From: Candidatus Poribacteria bacterium | GTDB taxonomy: Bacteria; Poribacteria; WGA-4E; WGA-3G | Assembly (NCBI GenBank): GCA_958295945.1 | Contig: OY282386.1 | Span: forward strand, 1,426,001-1,490,000 | Length of the DNA stretch: 64,000 nucleotides | Direction: 5' to 3' | Shown: positions 54,065 through 64,000 of the stretch, in pieces | Numbering within the stretch: position 1 is the first letter of the stretch | Layout: each line of letters opens with the position of its first letter | Translations under genes and position numbers: made by a program | The notes under the pieces: model-generated | What the model was told of the DNA's origin: nothing | Database searches by the model: none | What the model saw: the letters and a program-made list of their open reading frames with translations, nothing else

Positions 54065-54308
54065 TTAGAACGGCACCATTTCCTATGAGGAATTCGCTTA
54101 TGAAGACATCTTTCTCTGCGCCGGTAGCGGTATCCCACAAATGTATAGTGCCATCGAAATTACTACCTGTTAGTGTTTCACCGTCTGGACTTAACGCGAA
54201 AAGGTTTAATTCTTCTGGGTTCCCTCCCAATCGGACTTGAGCAAAAGCGTTTATTGAAAACATAAGTAGCAACAGATATATCATGAATTTATCAATAATT
54301 GACTTCAT
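54065..54308 (-). pseudogene. WD40 protein 5' fragment cut by IS630 copy B
   Basis: The ATG at 54308 (GGAG upstream) begins a signal peptide (FMIYLLLLMFSINAFAQ) and one WD40 blade (NLFALSPDGETLTGSNFDGTIHLWDTATG), then runs into the IS end. The continuation is not on the other side of the element in the correct frame. Confidence 0.75.
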
Positions 54309-54482
54309 TAAATATCTCCTTTGAGTTAGAATCTCTGTCATTTTGTGTTACAACGTATGATAATTGACAGGACAGACGCATTCCCCCGATTGCGAGGTTA
54401 GGGGTTAAATCCTTGAAATAACAAAATTCTAAATAGGGTTACCCAAATTTGCGTCCATTCTGATTGGATTAGTGTTTAGCAC

Positions 54483-57440
54483 CTACTTCTGTATTAACAT
54501 CTTCCGCGTTGCAGAAAAATCACCTGCGGTGAAATAATAGAAATACACGCCGCTCGCCACAGATTCACCGAGTGCGTTTTTCCCATCCCAATGTGCGGCA
54601 CGATTACGTACTTGATAAATGCCGATAGGTTGATGTCCCAATTCAAGCGTTCGAACTAACGTGCCATTTGCAGCATAGATGGAGATGCTCACATCAGCAG
54701 AGGTTGCCAACTGATACGGTATCCATGTCTCTGGGTTAAACGGGTTTGGATAATTCGGTAAGAGTGTTGTTTCGTTTGGTGACAATGCCGTCAACAACTG
54801 TTCAAGGAAGCGAATTCCCTGTAGAGAGGTTGGATCAGTAAGGTTCATCTGCTGTGCTTGTGTGACCCACTGCTGCACATCCGCTCTTGACACAACGCCT
54901 TTCAGGTTGGGATTCAAAGCTAATGGTGCAGCAGTACCGTCACCGAACGCACCAGCAATTTTTACAAGGTCTATGATATTGACAACACCGTCTTGATTGA
55001 CATCTGCTGGGTTTCCACCTTCTGAGACAGTTTGTCCGAAACTTGAAGCAACTACTACCAAATCCAGGATGTTCACAACACCATCCTTGTTCACATCACC
55101 GAAAATCGGTATTATCACCCTGGCACTTACAAATGTTGGGAGGGAACGCAGTCCGTTTGTGGCAACGAGGTAACCAGAAACTCCCACTGTGGAGTTTTGA
55201 ACGTTAAGCACCTCAAATGTTACCGTGCCAAGTGTGCCGTCACCAGTGCCACCGTTTATAATATAATCCCCGGGTGTGTAGGAAATAAATTTCAGTGCTG
55301 TTTGATCAGAGTGGAAATCTAAACTATAGTCTTTCAGATTTTCACCTCCAGTAATATCAACGTTAAAAATCAGCTGCTCACCAATAGCCGGAGAATCCAC
55401 TTTGTCGGGTGTAAGGCTCACAATTGCAGAAGTGGGCATTAAGGACGGTTCAATGTATGCACTATCTTCAAAACTGTGGGAACGTTCCTCTGCACTATTT
55501 ATGAGATTCAAGTCAAATAGAGTAATGACGGATTCCCTGACATCTACCACCTCAAATGTTGCGGTGACAAGTGTCCCGTTACCGTTGCCCAAAGCGGTTA
55601 ACGCAGTTCCCGCCAACTTTACTGGATTTTCAGATACAACCGGTGGCACAAGATAAGCACCCGGTAAGTAGTCACCATTTACACTTTCAACGAAGCGGAC
55701 AACAGCGGGATCAAACCCCAAACTAAACTCATATCCAAAGATATTACTTCCCGCAACAATACCGATGTTGACCGTAAACTGCTCACCGATAGCCGGTGGC
55801 ACCACAGGTTTAGGTGTGATGGGAACACGTGTAGGCGGCAAATCCCAGAAGCGAATTGTAGCGTCTTGACCACTGCTTGCGAGTGTTTTTCCATCCGGAC
55901 GAAAGGCTACACTATTAACACGATCTTTATGTCCTGTGAGTGTTTTCAGGTGTCCCCTGTCGTTACATCCCACAAACGTATTGTTGCATCATCGCTGCCG
56001 CTTGCGAGTGTGTTTTCATTCGGACTAAATGCTACACTATTAACACGATCTTTATGTCCTATGAGTGTTTTCAGGGGTTCCCCTGTGTTTACGTCCCACA
56101 AGCGTATTGTTGCGTCATAGCCTCCACTTGCGAGCATATTTCCATCCGGACTAAACGCTATGCTACGGACAGCATCTTTATGCCCTATGAGTGTTTTCAG
56201 GGGTTCCCCTGTGTTTGCGTCCCATATACGGACTGTCCGGTCCTCTCCGCTACTAGCGAGTTTCTGTCCATCCGGACTGTATACAACACTACCAACCCAG
56301 CCTGTATGTCCTGCAAGCGTATTCAGGTGGTCACCAGTGGTTGTGTCCCATAAACGGACTGTAGCGTCATCACTTGCACTTGCAAGACGTTGTCCATCCG
56401 GACTAAACGCCACACCATAGACAGCACCCCATGCCCCTCAAGAGTGTGCAGGCGTTCACCCGTGTTTGTGTCCCGTAAATAGATTGAATTGTATCTATTG
56501 CCATTTGCGACTGTTTGTTCATCAGGACTAAGTGCCACGCCCCAGACATAATATTCCCCAAGCCACATGAGTATCTTCAGGTGTCCCCCGTATTTGCGTC
56601 CCACAAACGGAGTATGTTGTCAGAGCCAAGACTTGTGATAGTCTTTCCATCTGAACTAAATGATACGTTATTGATACTACCATAATGCCCCGCAAAACTT
56701 TTCAGGCGTTCATTCGTGGTTACGTCCCAAATGCCGATTGAGTTGTCTTCGCTGCCGCTTGCGAGTGTTTTGCCATCCGGACTAAACGCCACACTCTTGA
56801 CCCTAGCCCCATGCCCCGTGAGGGTGTTCAGAAGATCGCCTGTGTTAGCGTCCCAAATGCCGATTGAGTTGTCGCTGCCCCCTGCGATTGTTTTTCCATC
56901 CGGACTAAACGATACACTGTGGGCTTTTATGAGATGATTCCAATTACCTCTTCCATGTCTTACAAGAGTTTTCAAGAGGTTACCTGAGCCTATATCCCAT
57001 AAATGAATTGCTCCATGATCGCTGCTGCCACTTGCAATTGTCTTACCACCTGGACTAAACGCAACGCTATTGATCCCATCACGACTATTAGTAACTATGA
57101 TGGTGTTCAATACACCTGTGTCTATATCCCACAACCGGATTGTGTTGTCTCTTCCGCCACTGGCGATTGTTTTTCCATCCGGACTAAATGCTACACTATA
57201 GACGCGCCCTGTATGCCCAGTGAATTTTTGTCGTTCATCCCCTGTGTTTACATCCCACAACCGGACTGTTTTGTCTTCGCTGCCACTTGCGAGTGTTTTT
57301 CCATCTGGGCTAAATGCTACACTTTGGACATCATCTAAATGCCCATCAAGAGCAGTATACCGGAAATTTTGGGCGAAGATGCTCAAAGAAATAAGGTTTA
57401 GAAGTATTAGCAAAGTTAAAGTAGTTTTCGTTTTCATCAT
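54483..57440 (-). pseudogene. WD40-cohesin-dockerin exported protein with three frameshifts
   Basis: One gene in four reading pieces. It starts at the ATG at 57440 (GGAG site; signal peptide LLILLNLISLSIFAQ) and continues as about eleven WD40 blades, then two cohesin-type domains ([41 protein letters not shown]), two dockerin-type calcium repeats ([16 protein letters not shown] and [16 protein letters not shown]) and a FlgD-like/Por sorting C-terminus ([41 protein letters not shown]). Breaks are at ~56580, ~56430 and ~55950. Two of the three lie in the same motif GGGGACACCTGAA, where an intact blade at ~56335 has GGTGACCACCTGAA. A full product would be about 985 aa. Confidence 0.8.
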
Positions 57441-58162
57441 CAATGCTCCTTAAATAATTTTAAGTTGGATAGACTTCAATGAACTCAATCTGTAGGAGAG
57501 GACTCCAAATCCCTACGTAGTATGTGTAATGATTCGGAGATCGCGCCTACGCCTGAACCTCATCGTTCCTGATAATGGTATATTTATTATTAGACAGGAC
57601 TGACGCAAATATAAAACGCTTGACAACTTTTACGTATATCTCGCTAAAGAACGCACAATGAATTGTGCTACTACAAACACTGGAATACTTGAAAACGGGC
57701 AGAATGCGTAAGTCCTGAACTATTCAGAGAGTTGATGTGCAATGCATTGCCAACAAACCAGCATGCAGCAGCAATGTGATGTATAGAAACACAGTTATTA
57801 GTGAATCAAAAAATATGGATTTTGGACGTTGTATTTCTGATGTCTTCCCATTTTGTATGATTTTCCAATGCAATTAAGCAAATTTTGTCGTTTTTTATAT
57901 AGATCCGCTCATTTTCTGAACACCGTATACATAAATTGGCGGATTCACGCATAAAATGTAAGTGCAAGATTTGTGCCAGACAATCTACCGAATATCTGGC
58001 TTGTAAATGGCGATTTCAACAGAAGCAATGTGAAAAACAGCATAGGTTTTGTAAAAATCAGCACAAGTTTTGTAAGGACAATTGAACTAATGATATAAGT
58101 AGGTACATTTAAAATTAGTGTATTCGCGAAAATCCTTCATAGTTAACACAGGAGACAAGGTA
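57441..58162. other. 722-bp intergenic region with a REP-like repeat
   Basis: No gene. It holds a diverged copy of the REP-like repeat (gaacgcacaatgaattgtgctactacaaac, 57650-57683). The stretch 57760-58160 is AT-rich and should contain the promoter of the sigma-54 activator gene; no certain -24/-12 or -35/-10 pair was assigned. Confidence 0.5.
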
Positions 58163-60301
58163 ATGAAAAAGGTATTAATAATTGATGAGAATCAAAGTTC
58201 TCTTGAATTGGAAAGTTTCCTTAGAACTAAGGGCTATTCCCCTATCATTGTTGATACCGTTGATAAAGGCTTGGGAAATATTAGCGAATCTGAGGATCTG
58301 AAAGTTGTCTTGCTCAATGTCCAATTGTCTGGAATAAGTGGTTTGGATGCGCTGCAAAGAATAAAGCGTGAACACCAAGAAGTAATTGTGATTGTGATCA
58401 GAGCAGGAGTAAAAGCAGCGAGAAAAGCAATGCGATTGGGTGCATTAATTGTGATTGTGATCAGAGCAGGAGTAAAAGCAGCGAGAAAAGCAATGCGATT
58501 GGGTGCATTAGATGTTCTACCAAAGCCAATTGATATGATACATGTCCATGAAGTACTTAGACGGGCATTTCTACGATTATCTGTCCGAAGCGAAATTTCA
58601 CCTCCTCCTGAAGTAGGCATATCTGAAAATGAGTATTCTCTGGTTGGTGATAGTAGACTTATGTTTGAATTAAATAAAACAATTGGACGTGTAGCCGAGA
58701 ATAAAGTTTCTGTACTTCTTGAGGGTGAAACAGGAACTGGTAAAGGATTGGTTGCGCGTTTAATCCATGCAGAGAGTGACCGTGCAGACTCACAGTTTAT
58801 CACTGTTGATTGTGGTGCAGTCCCTGATGAACTGCGTGAAGGGGAACTGCTTGGTTATGAAGGCGGAGCCTTCACTGGTGCAAAAGCGGAAGGGAAAATA
58901 GGTCTGTTTGAGTTGGCTGATGGAGGAACACTTTTTCTGGATGAAGTTGGCAATATGACCTCAGCACTACAAGAGACGCTCCTTAATGTGTTACAAACAG
59001 GTCAAGTTTTGCGTGTAGGTGGAAACGAACATAAATGTGTGGATGTGCGTGTCGTAAGTGCTACTAATCAGAAATTGTGGGATATGGTTGCACAAGGGGA
59101 ATTCCGTGAGGATTTGTTCTTCCGACTTTGTGGTTATAAAATTTCTTTGCCTCCATTGCGAGAACGAATAGAGGATATACCCTTACTTACTGCTTACCTG
59201 CTGCAGCGGATTGAGAAAGAAAATGGTAAGTCCATACACGGTATCTCTGAAAAAGTAATGGATCTGTTTAATGGATATAATTGGCCAGGTAACGTACGAG
59301 AATTAGAAAATTGTCTCAAAAACGCTATACTCAATTCTCAAGGGGAGGTGCTTTTACCAAACGACCTACCGCAATCCATCCGATTGTATAGAGGTGATGA
59401 GTTGCATGATCAGGAAGAGCGTTCATCGGAAGTTCCAGAAAAACCAATATATCAAAACCTGCTTGATTTGCCAGTCGTGGTGTTTTGCCAACTTATATCA
59501 GATGGAAAGGCAGGTGTTACTGAAAGCCAAATCGTTGAGTGGTGGGTAGAGTTTTCTAATGTAGGACGTAGCTATGCCAATAAAGCCAAACGTAAAATAG
59601 ATAATTGGTGGATTGAATGGCATACACGTTGGTTAACTTTTCCTGACCTATCAAAACGCATTAAGGAGGTGATTGACGACACCGTTGCTCAATTATCAAA
59701 TCTTCAACATAGAATTGGTTCAGAACTGATAGAGGAAGTCGAACCTATCAGTATAATAGGGAAAACCCTCAAGGGGAGTCTTACAGCAGTTCTGCATGAG
59801 ATCGTAAAAGGGAATGGTGAGGATAAAGAAAAAGCCTCAAGAGAATTAGATATTTCTCTTGAGCAGCTTGATAGGTGGTTGTCGTATCGAACAGAAGATG
59901 ACAACAAGAATTCTCTTAGGACAAATATTGAGCCTTCGCGTAAACTTGAAAGGTTTCCCTATGAGGAGATCAGAAGACTTCTTTCTGAACCAATCACCTT
60001 CTTCATTTTGGAAACTTTCTCAGGTATAGAATGGCGTGACAAAAGTCTGAACGATCAGATTCGGACTGTTCACTTCGCTTTAAAGGTCTTATCTAAACGT
60101 TTAAGTGGAGACCATGGTTGTATCTGTTTCGGAGGTATGACTTTTTTGCAAATTGAGAGGAATATTTATCGTCGTGCACCATACATCTATACCAGTCATG
60201 CTGAAGCAGCTAAGGCATTAAATGTAGACATAAGAACTTTCAGGCAGTACTGGCCAGAAGAAAAAGTATTCCCAAGTCATCATACTCTTTTTACTGGATA
60301 G
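58163..60301 (+). CDS. Sigma-54-dependent regulator with degenerate receiver
   Basis: A 712-aa regulator from the ATG at 58163 (AGGAG upstream). Residues 1-~135 are a response-regulator receiver (KKVLIIDENQSSLEL) whose phosphoacceptor is Asn52 (LLNVQLSG) instead of Asp; the Thr site is Arg80; Lys121 of PKP remains. A perfect tandem repeat (residues 75-95 and 96-116) lies inside it. The AAA+ domain has GETGTGKG (Walker A), GAFTGA and GGTLFLDEVGN (Walker B), plus the arginine finger region, so sigma-54 activation is possible. The C-terminal ~290 residues hold a possible Fis-like helix-turn-helix (AVLHEIVKGNGEDKEKASRELDISLEQLDRWL) and a second one near the end (EAAKALNVDIRTFRQYW). No kinase is near. 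Confidence 0.85.
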   Translation: MKKVLIIDENQSSLELESFLRTKGYSPIIVDTVDKGLGNISESEDLKVVLLNVQLSGISGLDALQRIKREHQEVIVIVIRAGVKAARKAMRLGALIVIVIRAGVKAARKAMRLGALDVLPKPIDMIHVHEVLRRAFLRLSVRSEISPPPEVGISENEYSLVGDSRLMFELNKTIGRVAENKVSVLLEGETGTGKGLVARLIHAESDRADSQFITVDCGAVPDELREGELLGYEGGAFTGAKAEGKIGLFELADGGTLFLDEVGNMTSALQETLLNVLQTGQVLRVGGNEHKCVDVRVVSATNQKLWDMVAQGEFREDLFFRLCGYKISLPPLRERIEDIPLLTAYLLQRIEKENGKSIHGISEKVMDLFNGYNWPGNVRELENCLKNAILNSQGEVLLPNDLPQSIRLYRGDELHDQEERSSEVPEKPIYQNLLDLPVVVFCQLISDGKAGVTESQIVEWWVEFSNVGRSYANKAKRKIDNWWIEWHTRWLTFPDLSKRIKEVIDDTVAQLSNLQHRIGSELIEEVEPISIIGKTLKGSLTAVLHEIVKGNGEDKEKASRELDISLEQLDRWLSYRTEDDNKNSLRTNIEPSRKLERFPYEEIRRLLSEPITFFILETFSGIEWRDKSLNDQIRTVHFALKVLSKRLSGDHGCICFGGMTFLQIERNIYRRAPYIYTSHAEAAKALNVDIRTFRQYWPEEKVFPSHHTLFTG
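58385..58510. repeat. Perfect 63-bp tandem duplication inside the receiver
   Basis: Bases 58385-58447 and 58448-58510 are identical and in frame, adding 21 residues between the beta-4 strand and the conserved PKP segment. The duplication may be recent, since there are no differences. Confidence 0.92.
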
Positions 60302-60422
60302 AATCTGTTGCAGTCGCGTAGTATGTATTCCTCTTCGTTGTTAGTCCTCACACGCTTACAAAATGGCAACCGTTTGTAGGTAATTACTGAAGTAATTTCA
60401 CTGTGATTATATTTACTATATC

Positions 60423-63400
60423 TCATCGCGTTGACGCGTGTAGTGGATTTTCTATTATTCTTCGTAGAATGACTCCCCATTGACCTACAACCCAAAGAGA
60501 ATTACCTTCTATTGTACGAGTGATGACATAGAGATCGTTATCTATATCGGTATGTTCTTGCTGCCAAGTTTCGCCACCATCGGTTGAACGTATAATCGTT
60601 CCTCCATCACCACAAGCGTATATTACCTTTTCTGATAGTGCGATTATACTATTCAACGTATTTGTATTGCCAGACATTTTGGGTTGCCATGTAAATCCAC
60701 CATCCACTGTTTTGAGGACAATGCCTCCTTCACCAACTGCCCATCCCTTCCGCTTTGTAATAAATGATACAGAAGTCAGGTCATATATTGTGTTGGATTC
60801 GTGCATTCGCCAGTATTCTCCGCCGTTGATAGTCCTTTGGATTACACCACTTTGGCCGACTGCCCAACCGAGTGGAGCAAATTCCATGTCAACACTTGTG
60901 AGGGTGTCGTTGGCAGTTGTGCGTTGCAATGACCAAGTAGGACCTCCATCTTTGTTATGTATGATGTCTCCATACCGACCAACACCCCATCCTTCTGAGA
61001 ACTTACCAAAATCAACATCGTTTATTGAGTATCGACCCGGTGGATCACCTTCAATAAATGGAGGTCTTTCAGGTGTGTCCCCAGCTGTCCAAGTCTTTCC
61101 GTCTGTGGTGTAAAGGACTGTTCCATCACTACGCATTGTCCATCCCCACTTCGGATCAAGACTTGCGAAGTGAATCCCTATAAGCCGTTGGTTAGTTCTG
61201 ATAGCAAGTTTTTCCCATGTTTGTCCACCATCTTGTGTTTCTAACAAAGTGCCATCACTACTTGCAATCCAACCGGTCATGTCGTTGTAAAATAAAACTT
61301 CTCTGAAGTTATTACGTTGCTGTTCACCGAGTTGACGTTCCCAAGTTTTTCCGCTATCTGCTGTGTGATAAATGCTCCCCGCACTTCCAACTGCCCATGC
61401 ATTTTTGTCATCAAGAAAATAAACTTGTGCAATTCCACTTCCACCACGTCTGAACCTTCTTCTCGGTTCAGGTTGCGGTGTAGGCTGCTGTGCTGGTTCG
61501 GTATTCGTCTGTTCAGGATTGGAAGGTACTGTGCCTTCAGGTGCAAGGTTTCCTGGTCGTTGCCGTTGCTGGCTTAATTGTCTTTGTAGTGAATCAAACG
61601 GGTTGAATTCTTCTGTTGCAGCTGTTTCTTGATCTTTGCTTTCTTCATCGGTGTCTGATTGTTCTGGAGTTTCACGAGGCGGTGGACGCATTGTTATCAT
61701 CTGATTCCCTGTTGAGACCGGAATTTGTTGCCAATTCAATCCCTGATCTTCGGTGATATACGCGCCTCCACCACCAATTCCCCATGCACTTGTATGTGAA
61801 CGGAATGTAATACGACGCAATCCACCTGGACTCTGTGTGGTAATTTGCAGTTTCCAAGTCTCGCCACCATCATTTGAGAGCAAAGAGTTACCATTGCCCA
61901 GAACGACCCAACCATTATTTGCATCTGCAAAATGGACCGCAATACCTGACTGGTTGGTTTTTGACTGGATTTTCCAATATTTGCCACCATCTACTGTCTG
62001 TAGAACAAATCCACCATCACGTCGTTGTGGTGCTATCGCCCATCCTTCCAACGCATTGATGAAGTGAAGGTCTGTGATGTTTGCGTTTGTCGTACCTGTC
62101 TTCTGGACTTGCCACGTTTTTCCACCGTCTGTTGTATGTAAGACTTGTCCTATTGACGCACCAAGCCAACCAACATCTTTATTGATGAATTTCATCATGC
62201 TGATACGAGGCAAGTTCTGTTGTGTTGTCTTAACCATCGGTTTCCATGTTTCTCCACCGTTATCTGTCTGGAGTATCATATTTGATGCAAGAATACGTCC
62301 ATTTTGATGGTCAGTAAATTCAACATCTCGTAAATTCACACTTACTCCACTATGTTGTGGTAACCAGGTTTTACCACCATCTATCGTGTGTGCGATAGCA
62401 CCTGTAGAACCTACTGCCCATCCAGTATTTGCGTCTACAAAATGAGTATCCGAGAAATCTGTCCGCCAAGTTGCTTGACGAATTATATCCCAATGATAGA
62501 CTACTGGAACAATAGGTTTCTCCTCTTCCGCAACGACGACCTCTGGTTCTGTCGCCGTAGGTGGTAGTTTCGCAGGTATTTTCATATTGTCAACGGAGTA
62601 ACGCATTGCGATTCCACCTTTACCAACAGCAACCACACCATCAGGAGAAAGAGCCAATCCATAAAGGTCATTTTCTGTACCACTATCTTGAAGTTCCCAT
62701 TTTTTCCCACCATTCATAGTGGTGAGCATAATTCCGTTGTCACCGACGATTAATCCGTGTTGTGCATCTGCAAAATAGAGTTTGTTCAAATTCTCTTGTG
62801 TGCCGCTATGTTGAATATTCCAATCCTTACCACCATTTTTCGTATGTAAAATCTCACCGAATTGTCCAACAATCCAACCTGTATTTTCATCAATAAAATA
62901 GACACCATAGAGTTCATTGAATGTATCAGTAGATTGTTGTTGCCATGACAAACCGCCATCTCTTGTTGCAATGCATACACCCGGCCAACCGATTGCCCAT
63001 CCAGTTTTCTCATCAAGGAAGAAGACTCCCTTTAGCATGACTGAGAGAAAATCACCAACAGGTATTTGCGGTAACCAGATGTTTCCTCCATCAATAGTAT
63101 GAATGATGGTTCCCATATCTCCGACAATCCAACCGACATTCTCGCTGATGAAATGGACTGCGCGTAAAGCAAAAGGTGCCGGTGCGCGTTGTGGTTCCCA
63201 ATTGGCACCACCGTCATTGGTATGAATTATGAGTCCTCTTTCTCCTACTGCCCAACCATGTTTGTCAGTTGCAAAATAGATATTCCAGATTCCATCCCAT
63301 ATTTCGTTGTCCAATTCCTTCCAAGTTTGTCCACCATCGTTTGTGATTGCCATTGTGCCGCGTTCACCGATAGCAATTGCCCGATTTGCATCTGTAAACT

Positions 63401-64000
63401 GAACGTTTTGCAGGTCATTTGCTGTGGTTCCACTGATCATTTCCCAAGTCTTACCTGAATCTTCTGAGTGCATGATAGTCCCTGACCAGCCGACAGCCCA
63501 TGCTTCATTTCTTGAAGTGAACTGCACGCCAGTAAGATTATTCTCAATTCCGCTCTCCATTAATTGCCAGTTGTCTCCACCATCCTCTGTGCGTGTGATG
63601 AAACCTATATCAGCAACTGCGATACCGTAGTTTTTGTCTACAAAATGGATACTGTTAATAGTTTCTCTGACGTGCCCATTAATCAGTGGTATACGACTAT
63701 CTTGTTTCTCCCAACTGACCCCACCTGATGTTGTATGGAAAATGGAACCGTCACTCCCAGCAATCCAACCTTCATTATTACTTATGAAGAATACTTTTTT
63801 ATTATCATTTATCAGTCTGTCGCGTTCACCTTCAAAGCGATTGCTCTGTTCATTCCAAGATTTTCCACCAGTTTTTGTATGGAAAATTCTATCATACGTT
63901 CCCACGACCCAACCTCTATCATTGTCCACGAACCAGACACCGTTCAGAGGAAATTCACTGACAGACTCGAGTCTACCCCAAGATTTTCCAGCGTTGTAGG
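60423..64000 (-). CDS. Giant YCF48/BNR-repeat protein (N-terminus outside window)
   Basis: The frame is open from the stop at 60423 to the window edge (the reading upstream of 63929, GKSWGRLESVSEFPLNGVWF, has no stop), so at least 1192 aa are present and the start is not seen. The repeats have the pattern GWAVGxxGxIxHTxDGGxTWxxQ, about 22 times, matching YCF48/BNR-type propellers of the photosystem-assembly and sialidase group. A charged Pro/Gln-rich linker (~residues 755-840, with EPRRRFRRGG) separates a second propeller set. Presumed exported scaffold or adhesin; function unknown. Confidence 0.8.
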   Translation of the reverse strand, partial: YNAGKSWGRLESVSEFPLNGVWFVDNDRGWVVGTYDRIFHTKTGGKSWNEQSNRFEGERDRLINDNKKVFFISNNEGWIAGSDGSIFHTTSGGVSWEKQDSRIPLINGHVRETINSIHFVDKNYGIAVADIGFITRTEDGGDNWQLMESGIENNLTGVQFTSRNEAWAVGWSGTIMHSEDSGKTWEMISGTTANDLQNVQFTDANRAIAIGERGTMAITNDGGQTWKELDNEIWDGIWNIYFATDKHGWAVGERGLIIHTNDGGANWEPQRAPAPFALRAVHFISENVGWIVGDMGTIIHTIDGGNIWLPQIPVGDFLSVMLKGVFFLDEKTGWAIGWPGVCIATRDGGLSWQQQSTDTFNELYGVYFIDENTGWIVGQFGEILHTKNGGKDWNIQHSGTQENLNKLYFADAQHGLIVGDNGIMLTTMNGGKKWELQDSGTENDLYGLALSPDGVVAVGKGGIAMRYSVDNMKIPAKLPPTATEPEVVVAEEEKPIVPVVYHWDIIRQATWRTDFSDTHFVDANTGWAVGSTGAIAHTIDGGKTWLPQHSGVSVNLRDVEFTDHQNGRILASNMILQTDNGGETWKPMVKTTQQNLPRISMMKFINKDVGWLGASIGQVLHTTDGGKTWQVQKTGTTNANITDLHFINALEGWAIAPQRRDGGFVLQTVDGGKYWKIQSKTNQSGIAVHFADANNGWVVLGNGNSLLSNDGGETWKLQITTQSPGGLRRITFRSHTSAWGIGGGGAYITEDQGLNWQQIPVSTGNQMITMRPPPRETPEQSDTDEESKDQETAATEEFNPFDSLQRQLSQQRQRPGNLAPEGTVPSNPEQTNTEPAQQPTPQPEPRRRFRRGGSGIAQVYFLDDKNAWAVGSAGSIYHTADSGKTWERQLGEQQRNNFREVLFYNDMTGWIASSDGTLLETQDGGQTWEKLAIRTNQRLIGIHFASLDPKWGWTMRSDGTVLYTTDGKTWTAGDTPERPPFIEGDPPGRYSINDVDFGKFSEGWGVGRYGDIIHNKDGGPTWSLQRTTANDTLTSVDMEFAPLGWAVGQSGVIQRTINGGEYWRMHESNTIYDLTSVSFITKRKGWAVGEGGIVLKTVDGGFTWQPKMSGNTNTLNSIIALSEKVIYACGDGGTIIRSTDGGETWQQEHTDIDNDLYVITRTIEGNSLWVVGQWGVILRRIIENPLHASTR

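Noticed and set aside
54483-57440. Programmed frameshifting in the WD40-cohesin-dockerin gene
   Set aside because: Three breaks, with no slippery run of the type used in the IS elements, favour decay or sequencing error.
58118-58162. TTG-type start 15 codons upstream of the sigma-54 activator
   Set aside because: The ATG at 58163 has an AGGAG site and starts directly with the receiver core.
60667-63999. Plus-strand and shifted ORFs across the YCF48-like gene
   Set aside because: They are antisense or other-frame shadows of the GGxTW repeat.
1-64000. tRNA, rRNA or phage genes
   Set aside because: No cloverleaf, rRNA-like segment or phage structural gene was recognised while reading the window; a tRNAscan run would settle this.

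Overview
The window looks like a piece of a free-living or host-associated bacterium of the Poribacteria/Planctomycetes-like kind. This is an inference from gene content: phytanoyl-CoA dioxygenases, several sulfatase and dehydrogenase genes, many secreted WD40, TPR and BNR-like repeat proteins and lipoproteins, a cohesin/dockerin protein with a FlgD-like sorting tail, and a heavy load of insertion sequences and palindromic intergenic repeats. No rRNA, tRNA, CRISPR array or phage structural gene was seen. Base composition is moderately AT-rich by eye; it was not computed.

Layout. 1-2651 is a nest of broken IS elements (an IS630 remnant cut by an ISAs1-family element whose end is tandemly duplicated). 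2663-3535 is a lone trpA with its own promoter. 3544-10609 is a seven-gene minus-strand operon: 3-hydroxyisobutyrate dehydrogenase-like enzyme, sugar nucleotidyltransferase, membrane glycosyltransferase 2, class V aminotransferase, lipoprotein, TPP enzyme subunit and aldo/keto reductase. 10985-15893 holds a TPR lipoprotein, a WD40 lipoprotein and ComEC. 16048-22782 alternates three IS elements with two secreted proteins (LamG-like and Big_5-like). 23178-27647 carries a sulfatase, a glycerate kinase and a PhyH-amidohydrolase pair. 27863-30221 is an ABC-2 permease with two exported partners. 30366-35390 has an SDR, a large WD40 protein and a second sulfatase. 35515-38773 holds a HicA toxin with an unusually long HicB fusion and a dimethylformamidase-like protein. 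39240-46613 holds a BrnA remnant, a second PhyH, a TolB-like gene split by an IS630 element, a short membrane protein truncated by a MITE, dlgD, an FAH-family hydrolase and an Ig-like lipoprotein. 47004-50566 has a cytochrome P460-like lipoprotein with a Gly-Asp repeat tail, a TPR protein and a SurA-like isomerase. 51598-52703 is a second toxin-antitoxin locus with a TPR-fused antitoxin. 52924-57440 is a second copy of the 1139-bp IS630 element followed by a frameshifted WD40-cohesin-dockerin gene. 58163-60301 is a sigma-54 activator with a degenerate, internally duplicated receiver. 60423-64000 is a very large YCF48/BNR-repeat protein that continues past the window.

The most unusual signals are the two toxin-antitoxin loci whose antitoxins are fused to extra domains (HicB plus a large DUF6575-like region; TPR plus UPF0175), the sigma-54 regulator that lacks its phosphoacceptor Asp and carries a perfect 63-bp tandem duplication, the poly-A slippage sites that separate the two halves of the IS630 transposases, and a TolB-like gene whose reading frame is restored exactly when one IS630 copy is removed.
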